Virus record (IMG/VR): IMGVR_UViG_3300036828_000027
Location: 1 to 52,317 of that record
DNA length: 52,317 nt
From: a virus
Strand: one strand, 5' to 3'
In this document: in pieces, positions 40,348-49,000 of the stretch
Layout: each line of letters opens with the position of its first letter
Position numbering within the stretch: the stretch's first letter is position 1
Notes under the pieces: generated by a model
The model's database searches: none
The model's input: only the letters and a program-made list of their open reading frames with translations
Told to the model about the DNA's origin: nothing
Position numbers and translations under genes: made by a program

Positions 40348-42421
40348 TCTAACTGAACTAATTGAGCAGCAAATAGAGGTTCAACTTGGCAATACTTTGA
40401 ATACAAGTATGCCAGCCAAGATCATTAGTTATAATGCAGCAACTAATCGTGCTGTTGTAAAGCCTGTATTGCCTAAGAGACTAGCAAGTGAAGAGCCATT
40501 AGACTCACCTCAAATTGTAGAAGTTCCAGTTGTATTCCCTGCTTCTGGCGGTGGTAAAGCTAGTATGACTTTCCCGCTTAAGCCAGGTGATGGAGTTATG
40601 CTTGCTGTTCAACAAAGATCAATGGAAGGATGGCTGGATGGCAAAGAAACGATGCCGGATGATCCTCGGCAATTCGATCTTTCTGATAGTGTGGCCATTG
40701 CTGGCTGTCAGCCTTCTGGTATTGTTGGTGATCCCGACAATGTTGTTTTGAAGTTTGATAAATGCACTGTCACTCTAACAAAAGATAATAGTGTAGTAGT
40801 AGCAACAGAGAAAGCCAATATAGTTGTAGATAAAGATGGCAACATAAACCAAACAGCACAGCAATCATATGTCGTTACTGCGCCTGCAATAACCTTGGGA
40901 GGATCAGGTTTAGATCGCGCGCCTGGCAATATTCAAGTTAACTCGCATATGCATATTCTACCACCTGCTTCTGCTGATGAAGCTGCCAATAAAGAATATG
41001 TTGATAGTGTAGCTAGTAGTGGAGTTCAAGGCCCACCTGGACCGCAGGGACCAGAGGGACCACAAGGTGAAATAGGACCACCAGGACCACAAGGCCCAAC
41101 TGGCGCTGATTCTACTGTTCCAGGACCGCAAGGACCACAAGGTAATACTGGACCTGCTGGACCTAAAGGTGATACTGGTCAACAAGGCCCAACTGGTCCA
41201 CAAGGGCCACAAGGAGCAGACAGTACAGTTCCAGGGCCAGTAGGACCGCAAGGACCAATTGGAGATACTGGACCTCAAGGCCCACAAGGAGATACTGGAC
41301 CTCAAGGCCCACAAGGAGCTATACCTGAAGCTCCAAATGATATTTCTACTTATGGTAGATCAAGTAATGCTTGGGTGCCAATTCCTGAATTGAAATGGAT
41401 TGCTAATAATATTGGTTGGGACCCTGGTAATATTGATCCCAATAATCAAGGACATATTGGAACATGGATAGTTTCAAATCAAGATGATGCTGCTTTAGGA
41501 TGGCCTGCTAGTAATCCTGATAAAACTGCAATGATTTTACATGGCTATAATAGTAATGCTGGATGGCAAAACCAATTGATGATGGGTGGTCGTGAGCGAG
41601 GTGGCGGTCCAGCAATTTGGTATCGTAGCACTCAAGATGGCGATTGGGGACCATGGAGCCGTTTATTTAGTGATGCTGGTGGAACAATTAGTGGACCTGT
41701 AACTCTTAATGCTGCATTGATTACTAATGATATTGCAAGTCATAGATCAGGCATTGATTTTAACAGCGCTGTTGTATCTAGTCCAAATGATCTTTCAAAA
41801 CATATTAATATGTATGGCGGAATGTATGGTTTCAATATTACTGGTAGCACACTGAATTATAATAGTGGAGTTGTACATAATTGGTGGGTTGGTCTGACTA
41901 ATGTAATGATGCTTAACTCTAGTGGCTTAAGCATGTATGCCCCAATCATTCTGCCTAGTGAACCTATAGGTTTATGGGAAGCAGTTCCTAAAATTTATTC
42001 TGATCGCAACAAAACTCGTGGTCTTATAGATGTAACTTCTGGCGCAGTTACTGCGACTGATAGTGAAGTAGATTATGCTTATATTTACATCTATGGATCG
42101 CCTACTGCCCCAGCCACAGTTACAATGCCAGTGACAACTACCACTCGCATAATGTGGACGCTCAATAATACAACACAACAACCAGTTACATTCCAAGGAG
42201 TAAGTGGCGGCACTATTACTGTGCATTCTGGCGCTTCGCAAGGAGTATGGACCGATACTGGTGGCATTTATCCATTATATAATGCCGGTCAAACACGACC
42301 AGCTGGAGACAACTCGACGTTCTGGGCCACTACTGAATATGTAGACACACAAATAACTACCCTGTCAGCTAGACTTGCTACTCTTGAAGCTGCTAACTCG
42401 CAATGGGACGTAGGAGTGTAA
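40334..42421 (+). CDS. Baseplate spike (Gp138-N-like) fused to collagen-like repeats and a fibre
   Basis: A 695-residue protein in three parts. Residues 1-200 resemble the Gp138 N-terminal spike domain ([80 protein letters not shown]). Residues 230-329 are collagen-like Gly-x-y triplets rich in GPQGP. Residues 330-695 are a fibre-like region with WRLF-type text ([20 protein letters not shown]) and a C-terminal [20 protein letters not shown] coiled coil. Normally spike and fibres are separate; this would give a membrane-piercing tip with a trimeric collagen stalk and a terminal head. Confidence 0.8.
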   Translation: MLRLNLTELIEQQIEVQLGNTLNTSMPAKIISYNAATNRAVVKPVLPKRLASEEPLDSPQIVEVPVVFPASGGGKASMTFPLKPGDGVMLAVQQRSMEGWLDGKETMPDDPRQFDLSDSVAIAGCQPSGIVGDPDNVVLKFDKCTVTLTKDNSVVVATEKANIVVDKDGNINQTAQQSYVVTAPAITLGGSGLDRAPGNIQVNSHMHILPPASADEAANKEYVDSVASSGVQGPPGPQGPEGPQGEIGPPGPQGPTGADSTVPGPQGPQGNTGPAGPKGDTGQQGPTGPQGPQGADSTVPGPVGPQGPIGDTGPQGPQGDTGPQGPQGAIPEAPNDISTYGRSSNAWVPIPELKWIANNIGWDPGNIDPNNQGHIGTWIVSNQDDAALGWPASNPDKTAMILHGYNSNAGWQNQLMMGGRERGGGPAIWYRSTQDGDWGPWSRLFSDAGGTISGPVTLNAALITNDIASHRSGIDFNSAVVSSPNDLSKHINMYGGMYGFNITGSTLNYNSGVVHNWWVGLTNVMMLNSSGLSMYAPIILPSEPIGLWEAVPKIYSDRNKTRGLIDVTSGAVTATDSEVDYAYIYIYGSPTAPATVTMPVTTTTRIMWTLNNTTQQPVTFQGVSGGTITVHSGASQGVWTDTGGIYPLYNAGQTRPAGDNSTFWATTEYVDTQITTLSARLATLEAANSQWDVGV
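41021..41320 (+). repeat. Collagen-like triplet repeats
   Basis: One hundred codons of Gly-x-y triplets, interrupted twice by GADSTVPGP. At DNA level short tandem repeats are visible, for example two consecutive copies of a 24-base unit (GGACCTCAAGGCCCACAAGG plus GAGA) near 41273-41318. Such repeats can change length by recombination, altering stalk length. Confidence 0.9.
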
Positions 42422-42424
42422 TCA

Positions 42425-42748
42425 ATGTCCACAATTCAAATCTCTAATCAAACGCCATTCGGTGGTATGACTAATCGAATGGTTGCTAGTATCCTTAGCA
42501 ACAATACTTCTATGCTTAGACTCAAAGAAGCAATAGCTACTGCTAATGCTGGTTATGAAGGTGTAGCTGGCGTTCAATTTGAAGACCCTCAAGGTTTGTT
42601 CGGAGTAAAGGCTGACCCATCTGCGCCAGGAGTAAGAGGTTCAGACTATGCTTATGCTATGGATAGTTTGTCTGCAGTATGGGCAACATTCTGGGAGGCT
42701 GCTCAACCATATCTCAAACAGCTAGACAATGGCTCTATGTCAATGTGA
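42425..42748 (+). CDS. Small protein of the baseplate region, function unknown
   Basis: A 107-residue protein (MSTIQISNQTPFGGMTNRMV...). PQGLFGVKADPSAPGVRGSD and YAYAMDSLSAVWATFWEAAQ form a pattern I recognise from proteobacterial phages without a function. It starts three bases after the spike stop. A GCCAGGAG copy (42625) encodes APG. Confidence 0.65.
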   Translation: MSTIQISNQTPFGGMTNRMVASILSNNTSMLRLKEAIATANAGYEGVAGVQFEDPQGLFGVKADPSAPGVRGSDYAYAMDSLSAVWATFWEAAQPYLKQLDNGSMSM

Positions 42749-42756
42749 GGTGAACT

Positions 42757-42939
42757 ATGACACTACTATTGATAATACTCATATTGTTTCTTCTGTTTGG
42801 TGGAGGTTACTATTACAGATCAAGTCCTGTTCCATACAACGCATATAATCCCATTGGCATTATATTCATAATTATTATTGTATTACTATTGCTTGCTGTA
42901 TTTGGTGGACCTAGATTTGGTTGGTGGGGTTATTGGTAA
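42757..42939 (+). CDS. Small membrane protein, DUF3309-like
   Basis: A 60-residue protein with two hydrophobic segments (LLLIILILFLLFGGGYYY and IIFIIIIVLLLLAVFGG) around a polar loop. It resembles DUF3309 proteins, small membrane proteins common in rhizobia and their phages. It may act on the inner membrane, for example as a lysis or entry accessory. AGGTGA precedes the ATG, and its stop overlaps the next gene's ATG. Confidence 0.65.
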   Translation: MTLLLIILILFLLFGGGYYYRSSPVPYNAYNPIGIIFIIIIVLLLLAVFGGPRFGWWGYW

Positions 42940-43364
42940 TGGCGGCTGATCTAGCATTGAATAGAGTAGATCACGATTTGGTATGGCACCTTATAAATCC
43001 ACCACCAACATCTGAGCCTAAAACAGAACAAGTTCCAAAGTATGAGATTTGGTTAATAGATAGTGCAGATAAGGTAGCTCAGCAAATCAAAATCAATTTA
43101 CTATCGTTACTTGGGGAGTGGTTCTTAGATGATCGCTACGGAGTTCCATACCTGGAAGAAATACTCATTAAAAACCCTCGCATGTCAAGTGTTGAAACTA
43201 TACTTAGGAATCATATTTCTTCTGTGCCTAACGTGCTTCGCATCACTAGCTTTGGTCTTGGTTGGAACCGCCAGATGCGCACTCTTTCTGTGGAATTTGC
43301 CTGCGATACTGATTTGGGGCCAATCGAAGAAAGTGTAAAGTTGGAGGTGTTCCCTCGTGTCTGA
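42939..43364 (+). CDS. Baseplate wedge protein (gp25/GPW-like)
   Basis: A 141-residue protein (MAADLALNRVDHDLVWHL...). YEIWLIDSADKVAQQIKINL, LDDRYGVPYLEEILIKNPRM and ILRNHISSVPNVLRITSFGL are typical of gp25/W-type wedge proteins that start sheath assembly. The TAATG start at 42939 overlaps the previous stop; the upstream in-frame codons belong to that gene. Confidence 0.82.
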   Translation: MAADLALNRVDHDLVWHLINPPPTSEPKTEQVPKYEIWLIDSADKVAQQIKINLLSLLGEWFLDDRYGVPYLEEILIKNPRMSSVETILRNHISSVPNVLRITSFGLGWNRQMRTLSVEFACDTDLGPIEESVKLEVFPRV

Positions 43365-44823
43365 TACCATTAATGTTGGTGATTATGGTCTATTGGCTAC
43401 TGGATTTTCGCGTATGCGATTTCCAGAAATTAGACAACAAATCATAGACACATTACAACAAAAGACTGGAGTAACATTTGAGACCAGAACAGATTCAATT
43501 ACGGGTCAGTTCATTGATACGTTCGCTGAACGCGAAGCAACGTTATGGGAATTGGCTGAGGCTGTCTATCATGCTATGTATCCTAATTCTGCTACAGGTA
43601 TTAATCTTGATCACTCTGTTTCTTTTGCTGGAGTAAGGAGACTATTTGCAGAGCGATCATCCTCCTGGGGTGTTTGCTATGGAGTAGAAACTACAGTTGT
43701 TCCTGCTAGCAGCATAGTTCGCAATAACAATACACAAGATAATTTCTTGTTGGATAAAGATGTAACCATATCTAGACAAACAACTATTGATACTACTTTA
43801 CAAGTAATGGATGCCATTGTAGGTGGAGAATACTGGATACAAATCAATACTATAATGCATCTCTATATTTGTGTTGCGGGAGATACTCCTTTAACAATTG
43901 CAGATGCTCTATACACCCAACTATTAAATATGAATTTGGTAATTGAATTAGATGCTAATTATATTCGCATATATGGAATAGAATCAATCCCATTTGCTCT
44001 TCAACTATCCACCAACATAGGTATTTCAAAAATAGGATCGCCTGCTAATTTTACTGCTGAGAATTTCGGGCCAATAGATATTGCTGCTCATAGTCTAACT
44101 ATAATTGTTTCCACTATGACTGGCTGGACAGCAGTAGACAATATTGTTGCTGGTAGAATGGGTCGCAATCTAGAGACAGATGATGAACTTAGACTGCGAT
44201 ATGATCGAGGCGTATTTAGACTTGGCGCTACTACAATAGAAACAATACGCTCTAATCTGTTGCAAAATGTTCAAGGTATTCTTAATGTTCAAGTATATGA
44301 AAATACAGAAGATGTTGCTGATAGTGATGGTCGCCCACCCCATAGTATAGAAGTAATTGCACGTGGCGGTGACCCGCAAGATATAGCTGATCAAATATGG
44401 TTATTGAAAGCGGGTGGCATTGATACTTTTGGAGACACAACTGTTCAAGTAGTAGACAGTATTAATGTCACACACCAGATTAATTTCAGTAGAGCAATAC
44501 CAATTTATATTTGGGTGAATGTAGATATAACATTATACGATGAAGAAATATTCCCTGACAATGGTATCGAGCTTATTCAACAGATTGTTACTAACACAGG
44601 CAATACATTCGGAATTGGCAAAGACGTTATTATTCAACGTTTCTTTGGTCCGATCTATGCCACTGTATCTGGAATTGGCAAGATAGATATTACTGCTGTT
44701 GGTTTATCCGATCCTGCTGGCGTCCCGGCGCCAGGAGATTATGTGGCTGCCAATATACCTATATCACCAAGAGAACTATCAACATTCATTATAACTAACA
44801 TTACTGTGAAGACATCTACATGA
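43357..44823 (+). CDS. Baseplate wedge protein (gpJ-like)
   Basis: A 488-residue protein with a GTG start overlapping the previous gene by eight bases. FPEIRQQIIDTLQQKTGVTF, TLWELAEAVYHAMYPNSATG, the segment LDHSVSFAGVRR, MGRNLETDDELRLRYDRGVF and NVQGILNVQVYENTEDVADS are characteristic of baseplate J proteins, the large wedge component that forms the periphery of the baseplate. Confidence 0.9.
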   Translation: MSDTINVGDYGLLATGFSRMRFPEIRQQIIDTLQQKTGVTFETRTDSITGQFIDTFAEREATLWELAEAVYHAMYPNSATGINLDHSVSFAGVRRLFAERSSSWGVCYGVETTVVPASSIVRNNNTQDNFLLDKDVTISRQTTIDTTLQVMDAIVGGEYWIQINTIMHLYICVAGDTPLTIADALYTQLLNMNLVIELDANYIRIYGIESIPFALQLSTNIGISKIGSPANFTAENFGPIDIAAHSLTIIVSTMTGWTAVDNIVAGRMGRNLETDDELRLRYDRGVFRLGATTIETIRSNLLQNVQGILNVQVYENTEDVADSDGRPPHSIEVIARGGDPQDIADQIWLLKAGGIDTFGDTTVQVVDSINVTHQINFSRAIPIYIWVNVDITLYDEEIFPDNGIELIQQIVTNTGNTFGIGKDVIIQRFFGPIYATVSGIGKIDITAVGLSDPAGVPAPGDYVAANIPISPRELSTFIITNITVKTST

Positions 44824-45434
44824 GCGACACTCTAAACTTTCCCCACGATCATGGCGAGATCGCTTGGGGCCATATGCTTGCCCAACATTTCAATAAGGAG
44901 AATACTGAAGATTTTGTTAAGTCATTCTATCCTCCACTCAACGTCCTTGATAAAGCATTACAGGATTTGTATACTAGGAGATGGCTTGAAACAGCTGAAG
45001 GCGAACAGTTAGATGGCATTGGTTATATTGTAGGTATAGCGCGCGTCATTTCTGGTTCTATTTATGGTGAGTTCTTTGGATTTGTTACTCAGATAGCTGG
45101 TCGAGCATTTGGAGTAGCAAGAATGCGGCGCAAAGGTGAGCCTTGGTCATTTAGTTCTGTGCTAGGCGATACTGAATATAGAACATTGATCAAACTAAAG
45201 ATTGCTTTGAATAATGGGCATGGCACTGCTGAAGAAATAATGCAAGCTTATAACATGACATTAACTGTAACTGGAACTATAGTTAATGATACTGGCAATG
45301 CTACGGCTGATGTTGTGATCAATGATTATATACCTTCGAATGATCCTCGATCGCAACTATTCAATTACATGATACCCAAGTCTGCTGGTGTTAAACTTAA
45401 CATTGTAACTCTAGCTGCACCGCCAGGAGAATAG
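44820..45434 (+). CDS. Baseplate/tail protein (DUF2612 type)
   Basis: A 204-residue protein: ALQDLYTRRWLETAEGEQLD, GIGYIVGIAR, then YRTLIKLKIALNNGHGTAEE. This matches DUF2612, which replaces gpI-like wedge proteins next to gpJ in many phages. ATGA overlap with the gpJ gene. A GCCAGGAG copy (45422) at the stop encodes APPGE. Confidence 0.82.
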   Translation: MSDTLNFPHDHGEIAWGHMLAQHFNKENTEDFVKSFYPPLNVLDKALQDLYTRRWLETAEGEQLDGIGYIVGIARVISGSIYGEFFGFVTQIAGRAFGVARMRRKGEPWSFSSVLGDTEYRTLIKLKIALNNGHGTAEEIMQAYNMTLTVTGTIVNDTGNATADVVINDYIPSNDPRSQLFNYMIPKSAGVKLNIVTLAAPPGE

Positions 45435-45436
45435 GG

Positions 45437-46639
45437 ATGGTATCTCTAATTGATTTCACTAAACCTATATATGGCGAACCGACTACACAAAGCGTGAGAG
45501 ATAACTTTCAAATAGCAAATCAAGAAATAACTGATATACAGAACCTATTGACTGGTGACCTAGGTTTCATTTCTCAAGGTGATGCTGATCTACGTTACTT
45601 GCAACTAATTGGAGGTGTATTAACTGGTGATTTGAATGGCGCTGGTGTTTATGGAACTTCTGTTAGTTCATCAGGTAATGTAAATGCCACTGGCGTATTT
45701 ACTGGAGGTTCTGTAGACGTAACAGGTAATGTAAGATCAGGCAGCAGTCTAATGGTGGCCAGCGGCATTACTTTTGTCGCGGACAATTATGCTTATTATA
45801 GTGGTCGATCTAGTTCTGATGGCGTCTGGCGTTGGGTTCAGAATAACGCTGAGTTAATGTCTTTAGATACTGCTGGAAGTTTACATGCAATAGGTAATAT
45901 GTGGTGTAATGCTGGTCTATGGTGTTATGGAAGTCTGTTAGCATATAGTGGTCGTATTTTATCTCAGGCTGGAGCTAATAACGTTTCAGTAACTTGTTAT
46001 GATACATCACTGGGTTATGCTGCTGGCATGTGTGTTCAATCTGGCAATGCTGCAGGTCTATTTTTTGGCGCAATGGATGGTAATGGAAATGTAGCTGCTT
46101 GGTTAGGATATATTGCTGCTGGTTCTATTGGATGCAATAATGCCTCAGCTGCTTTCTGTAATTATAATGGCGCCTATTCTTTATTGTGGGGTGATCAGAC
46201 TGCTATGACTGTTCCTGGTGCGGCTTGGAAACCTGGAGGTGGATCATGGGCTGATAGTTCTGATTTAAGAATTAAGAACGTGATTGGCGATTATACTTCT
46301 GGCCTGGAGGCAATACTAGCACTCCGCCCCATTCGTTATAATCTCAAAGGCAATTGGAGTTATATTGAAGGTCGAAATGCCGAGGTATCACGCGACAAGA
46401 AACCAGCAATACAAGCGCCACATGATATTGCAGCTGAAGCAGGAACAGAATTTATTGGCTTTGTTGCTCAAGAGTTGGAAACTATAATGCCAGAAATGGT
46501 CAATAAAATACCTGCTAAGATTGATGGTAAACTAGTAGATGATCTACGGACTGTAGACATTACTGCTTTACCATTTGCATTGGTTAATGCTATTAAGGAG
46601 ATCAATGCTAGACTAACAGGACTAGAAGCCCGTGTTTGA
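45437..46639 (+). CDS. Tail fibre with C-terminal S74 chaperone
   Basis: A 400-residue protein. The N-terminal 35 residues (VSLIDFTKPIYGEPTTQSVR, DNFQIANQEITDIQ) are shared with the fibre at 32504 and probably anchor to the baseplate. The middle is repetitive beta (GNVNATGVFTGGSVDVTGNV). The C-terminus is an intramolecular chaperone of peptidase family S74: SSDLRIK with the S-x(4)-K spacing (S275, K280), ALRPIRYNL, FIGFVAQELETIMPE and ALPFALVNAIKEINARL. The chaperone trimerises the fibre and then cuts itself off. Confidence 0.88.
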   Translation: MVSLIDFTKPIYGEPTTQSVRDNFQIANQEITDIQNLLTGDLGFISQGDADLRYLQLIGGVLTGDLNGAGVYGTSVSSSGNVNATGVFTGGSVDVTGNVRSGSSLMVASGITFVADNYAYYSGRSSSDGVWRWVQNNAELMSLDTAGSLHAIGNMWCNAGLWCYGSLLAYSGRILSQAGANNVSVTCYDTSLGYAAGMCVQSGNAAGLFFGAMDGNGNVAAWLGYIAAGSIGCNNASAAFCNYNGAYSLLWGDQTAMTVPGAAWKPGGGSWADSSDLRIKNVIGDYTSGLEAILALRPIRYNLKGNWSYIEGRNAEVSRDKKPAIQAPHDIAAEAGTEFIGFVAQELETIMPEMVNKIPAKIDGKLVDDLRTVDITALPFALVNAIKEINARLTGLEARV

Positions 46640-46670
46640 CGGAACTGACTATAACCCAAGGAGAAAGCGA

Positions 46671-46871
46671 TTGGCTATACAAATTGAACTTCCACAGGAG
46701 GAATGGATTAAGATATTGGATATGCTCGCAGACTATCCATTCAGAAGAGTTGCTCCACTAATACAAACTTTACAACAGCAACTAATGCCACAAATGCAGC
46801 AACCGATGCCACAAATGCCACAAAGAAACAATGGTGAAGCTCGCACACCGCCGCCAGGAGGAAACAACTAA
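46671..46871 (+). CDS. Small protein between the two S74 fibres
   Basis: A 66-residue protein from the TTG at 46671 (MAIQIELPQEEWIKILDMLA...), with AAGGAG eight bases upstream. The C-terminal half is a methionine/glutamine/proline repeat (LMPQMQQPMPQMPQ), then PPPGGNN. The in-frame GTG at 46632 overlaps the fibre stop and is less likely. No family recognised. Confidence 0.62.
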   Translation: MAIQIELPQEEWIKILDMLADYPFRRVAPLIQTLQQQLMPQMQQPMPQMPQRNNGEARTPPPGGNN

Positions 46872-46872
46872 T

Positions 46873-48408
46873 ATGTCAACTTGGTGGGACCGTTTCAATC
46901 AAAGTTGGTCTACTATTGGTCCACTCGATGATCCGACACCAGCACAAGCAGATGCTGGATGGGAGTATATTGGACAGGCCCCACCAACAGTTGAACAATT
47001 TAATAGTGTGCATCAGTGGTGGGATAAGAAAGACAATTGGCTATTTAATCAAATCGCTACAGTAATTACTAAAGCCAATTTGGTTCCTGCTGAAGATGAT
47101 CCATTACTACTGTGGGAGTCAATCAAATTTATATTTGAAGCTCCCAATGATGCTTACATCTATGCTCGTGGGCAATTGGGGTGGCATAGTGGCGGCACAT
47201 TTAGTGGTGACTTTGCTGCTGGTGCTATTTCTGCTAGAGGCGCTATTAGTTCTGCTACAGCTGTAACTGCTGGTAGCAATATCAATGCTGGTGGCAATAT
47301 CAATGCTGGCACATATTTGTTATCTGGCTCTGATGTTTATGTTGGCACAAAACTTTGGATTGGTGGTGCTGCTTCCCCATTTACTATGTCAAGAGGTGGT
47401 GGTTATCAATATATAATACATTCTACTGAATGGTATGATAGATATAATGAAGCAAATGGTGATCGTCATTGGATAGGTAATCTTGGATCTGGCGCACAGA
47501 CATTAATGCAATTAGTTGCTGGCAGTTTATGGTGCGCTGTAGATGTTGCTGCCGCTAGAAATCTATCATCTGGTGGAACTATTTCTGGACAATATTTATA
47601 TTCTGCTGGCAATGTAAGTGCTGCTGGTGATTTAACTGGCGCTAATGTTCGTGTTACTAATGTATATGCTAGTGGAGGGACATTTGAAGTAGGACCAGGC
47701 TACTATATGCAAAGAGGCGGCGATGGAATGTGGAGGTGGGTGGAAGCTAGCGTCACTAAAATGCAGTTATCCTCTGTTGGATTTTTATGGATAGCTCAGA
47801 ATTTAAGTTGCAGTCAAGCAGTAGATTGGAGAGACAGTTCATTAGCAGGTTGCTTTGGAACCACCCCTGGTTCTGCATTTAGATTTTATTCTGACGGCAC
47901 AGGCGCTGCATTCCAGCAACTAGGCGTTCAAGGTTGGGGTAGTATTATGAGTTACAATACTCAGATATACCCCTATGGTGGTGGTGCTTGGAGTAGTGAT
48001 ATTTATGGTAATACTTCACAAAATGGACAATGTGCTGCAACATCATTCCCTGTTATATCGGATGCAACTGTTAAAACTAATGTTCGTCCTTGGTCTCCTG
48101 ACCTAGCTAAAATATTGGGTATTGAAACAGTATCATTTCAGTATCGTGATGCCATTATTAAAGACAAAGGCATTACTCATTATGGAGTAACTGCGCAACA
48201 AATTCAAACTGTATTGCCTGAAGCAATAGTTACTTTGAAGATAGACAACACTACCAAGATTATCACCGACCCGAATGATTCTGATAAGGCTGTGGACAAT
48301 GGCACTAATGCAATTGATGTATTGTCAGTTGACATGAATGTTATTCTATATGCTTGCGTTAATGCGATCAAACAACTATCGGCACGATTGGATGCTGCTA
48401 AGATATGA
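46873..48408 (+). CDS. Second tail fibre with S74-type chaperone
   Basis: A 511-residue protein from the ATG at 46873 (MSTWWDRFNQSWSTIGPLDD), with AGGAGGAAA provided by a GCCAGGAG copy. Text such as WEYIGQAPPTVEQFNSVHQW and WLFNQIATVITKA is a common tail-fibre anchor. The repetitive middle is followed by an S74-type end: ISDATVKTNVRPWSPDLAKI (S-x(4)-K kept), HYGVTAQQIQTVLPEA and LYACVNAIKQLSARL. It probably forms a second receptor-binding fibre with its own chaperone. Confidence 0.85.
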   Translation: MSTWWDRFNQSWSTIGPLDDPTPAQADAGWEYIGQAPPTVEQFNSVHQWWDKKDNWLFNQIATVITKANLVPAEDDPLLLWESIKFIFEAPNDAYIYARGQLGWHSGGTFSGDFAAGAISARGAISSATAVTAGSNINAGGNINAGTYLLSGSDVYVGTKLWIGGAASPFTMSRGGGYQYIIHSTEWYDRYNEANGDRHWIGNLGSGAQTLMQLVAGSLWCAVDVAAARNLSSGGTISGQYLYSAGNVSAAGDLTGANVRVTNVYASGGTFEVGPGYYMQRGGDGMWRWVEASVTKMQLSSVGFLWIAQNLSCSQAVDWRDSSLAGCFGTTPGSAFRFYSDGTGAAFQQLGVQGWGSIMSYNTQIYPYGGGAWSSDIYGNTSQNGQCAATSFPVISDATVKTNVRPWSPDLAKILGIETVSFQYRDAIIKDKGITHYGVTAQQIQTVLPEAIVTLKIDNTTKIITDPNDSDKAVDNGTNAIDVLSVDMNVILYACVNAIKQLSARLDAAKI

Positions 48409-48422
48409 TTTGACAATGTTAA

Positions 48423-48641
48423 ATGAAAGATCCATTCGACCCACTTAGAGGTGCATTCTTATTAATCGCAGGTTTAATATGTTTAATAGCACTAACAAAT
48501 TTACTAATCTTTACTGGTTGTATATTGAGAGTGGATACTTTGTGTACAAGACCAGTTAACATAGGTCAAGTAACTTTGGAACTCATTACTGCTATATCTG
48601 TACTGATCGCAGCGCGTAAGCCGCCAGGAGGTAACACATGA
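48423..48641 (+). CDS. Two-span membrane protein, holin candidate
   Basis: A 72-residue protein with two hydrophobic helices (GAFLLIAGLICLIALTNLLI and LELITAISVLIAA) and a basic tail (RKPPGGNT). Class II-type holins have this length and topology, and the next gene is a lysin candidate, so it is likely to time membrane permeabilisation. The ribosome-binding site is weak, as seen for some holins. Confidence 0.6.
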   Translation: MKDPFDPLRGAFLLIAGLICLIALTNLLIFTGCILRVDTLCTRPVNIGQVTLELITAISVLIAARKPPGGNT

Positions 48642-49000
48642 GCTATATAATTGAAGATGCTGGGCAACATGAAGACAAAGTTATAGACACTGGACATTGC
48701 GTTCGTTTCTTACAAGAAATAGGCAATCTACCACACACATCTCAATGGAAGCGAGGTATGAAAGCCAAGAGTGCAATTATACCTAATGGAACTTGTATAG
48801 CTACATTCTCTCCTGGCGGAGAATACGAGAACAATATTGACGGATCAAGTCATGCTGCAGTATATGTAGGTCAAACTCCTGAAGGTCTTATTGTATATGA
48901 TCAATGGCAAGGACATCCAGTATCAATAAGAACAATATGGTTTCGTAATGGCAAAGGTAAAGCTGTTAATGATGGTGATCAATACTATGTAATTGACTAG
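48638..49000 (+). CDS. BPSL0067/CHAP-like protein, endolysin candidate
   Basis: A 120-residue protein. DTGHCVRFLQEIGNLPHTSQ and WKRGMKAK, IIPNGTCIATF, then GSSHAAVYVGQTPEGLIVYD and QWQGHPVSIRTIWF match the BPSL0067 family, a papain-like NlpC/P60-CHAP relative. Cysteine in GHC, histidine in SSHAAVY and the aspartate in VYDQW would be the catalytic residues. ATGA-coupled to the holin candidate. Peptidoglycan hydrolysis is inferred, and an enzyme acting on other targets is possible. Confidence 0.68.
   Translation: MSYIIEDAGQHEDKVIDTGHCVRFLQEIGNLPHTSQWKRGMKAKSAIIPNGTCIATFSPGGEYENNIDGSSHAAVYVGQTPEGLIVYDQWQGHPVSIRTIWFRNGKGKAVNDGDQYYVID

Noticed and set aside
40958-41314. Minus-strand serine/tryptophan/leucine repeat frame
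   Set aside because: Antisense of the collagen-like repeats.
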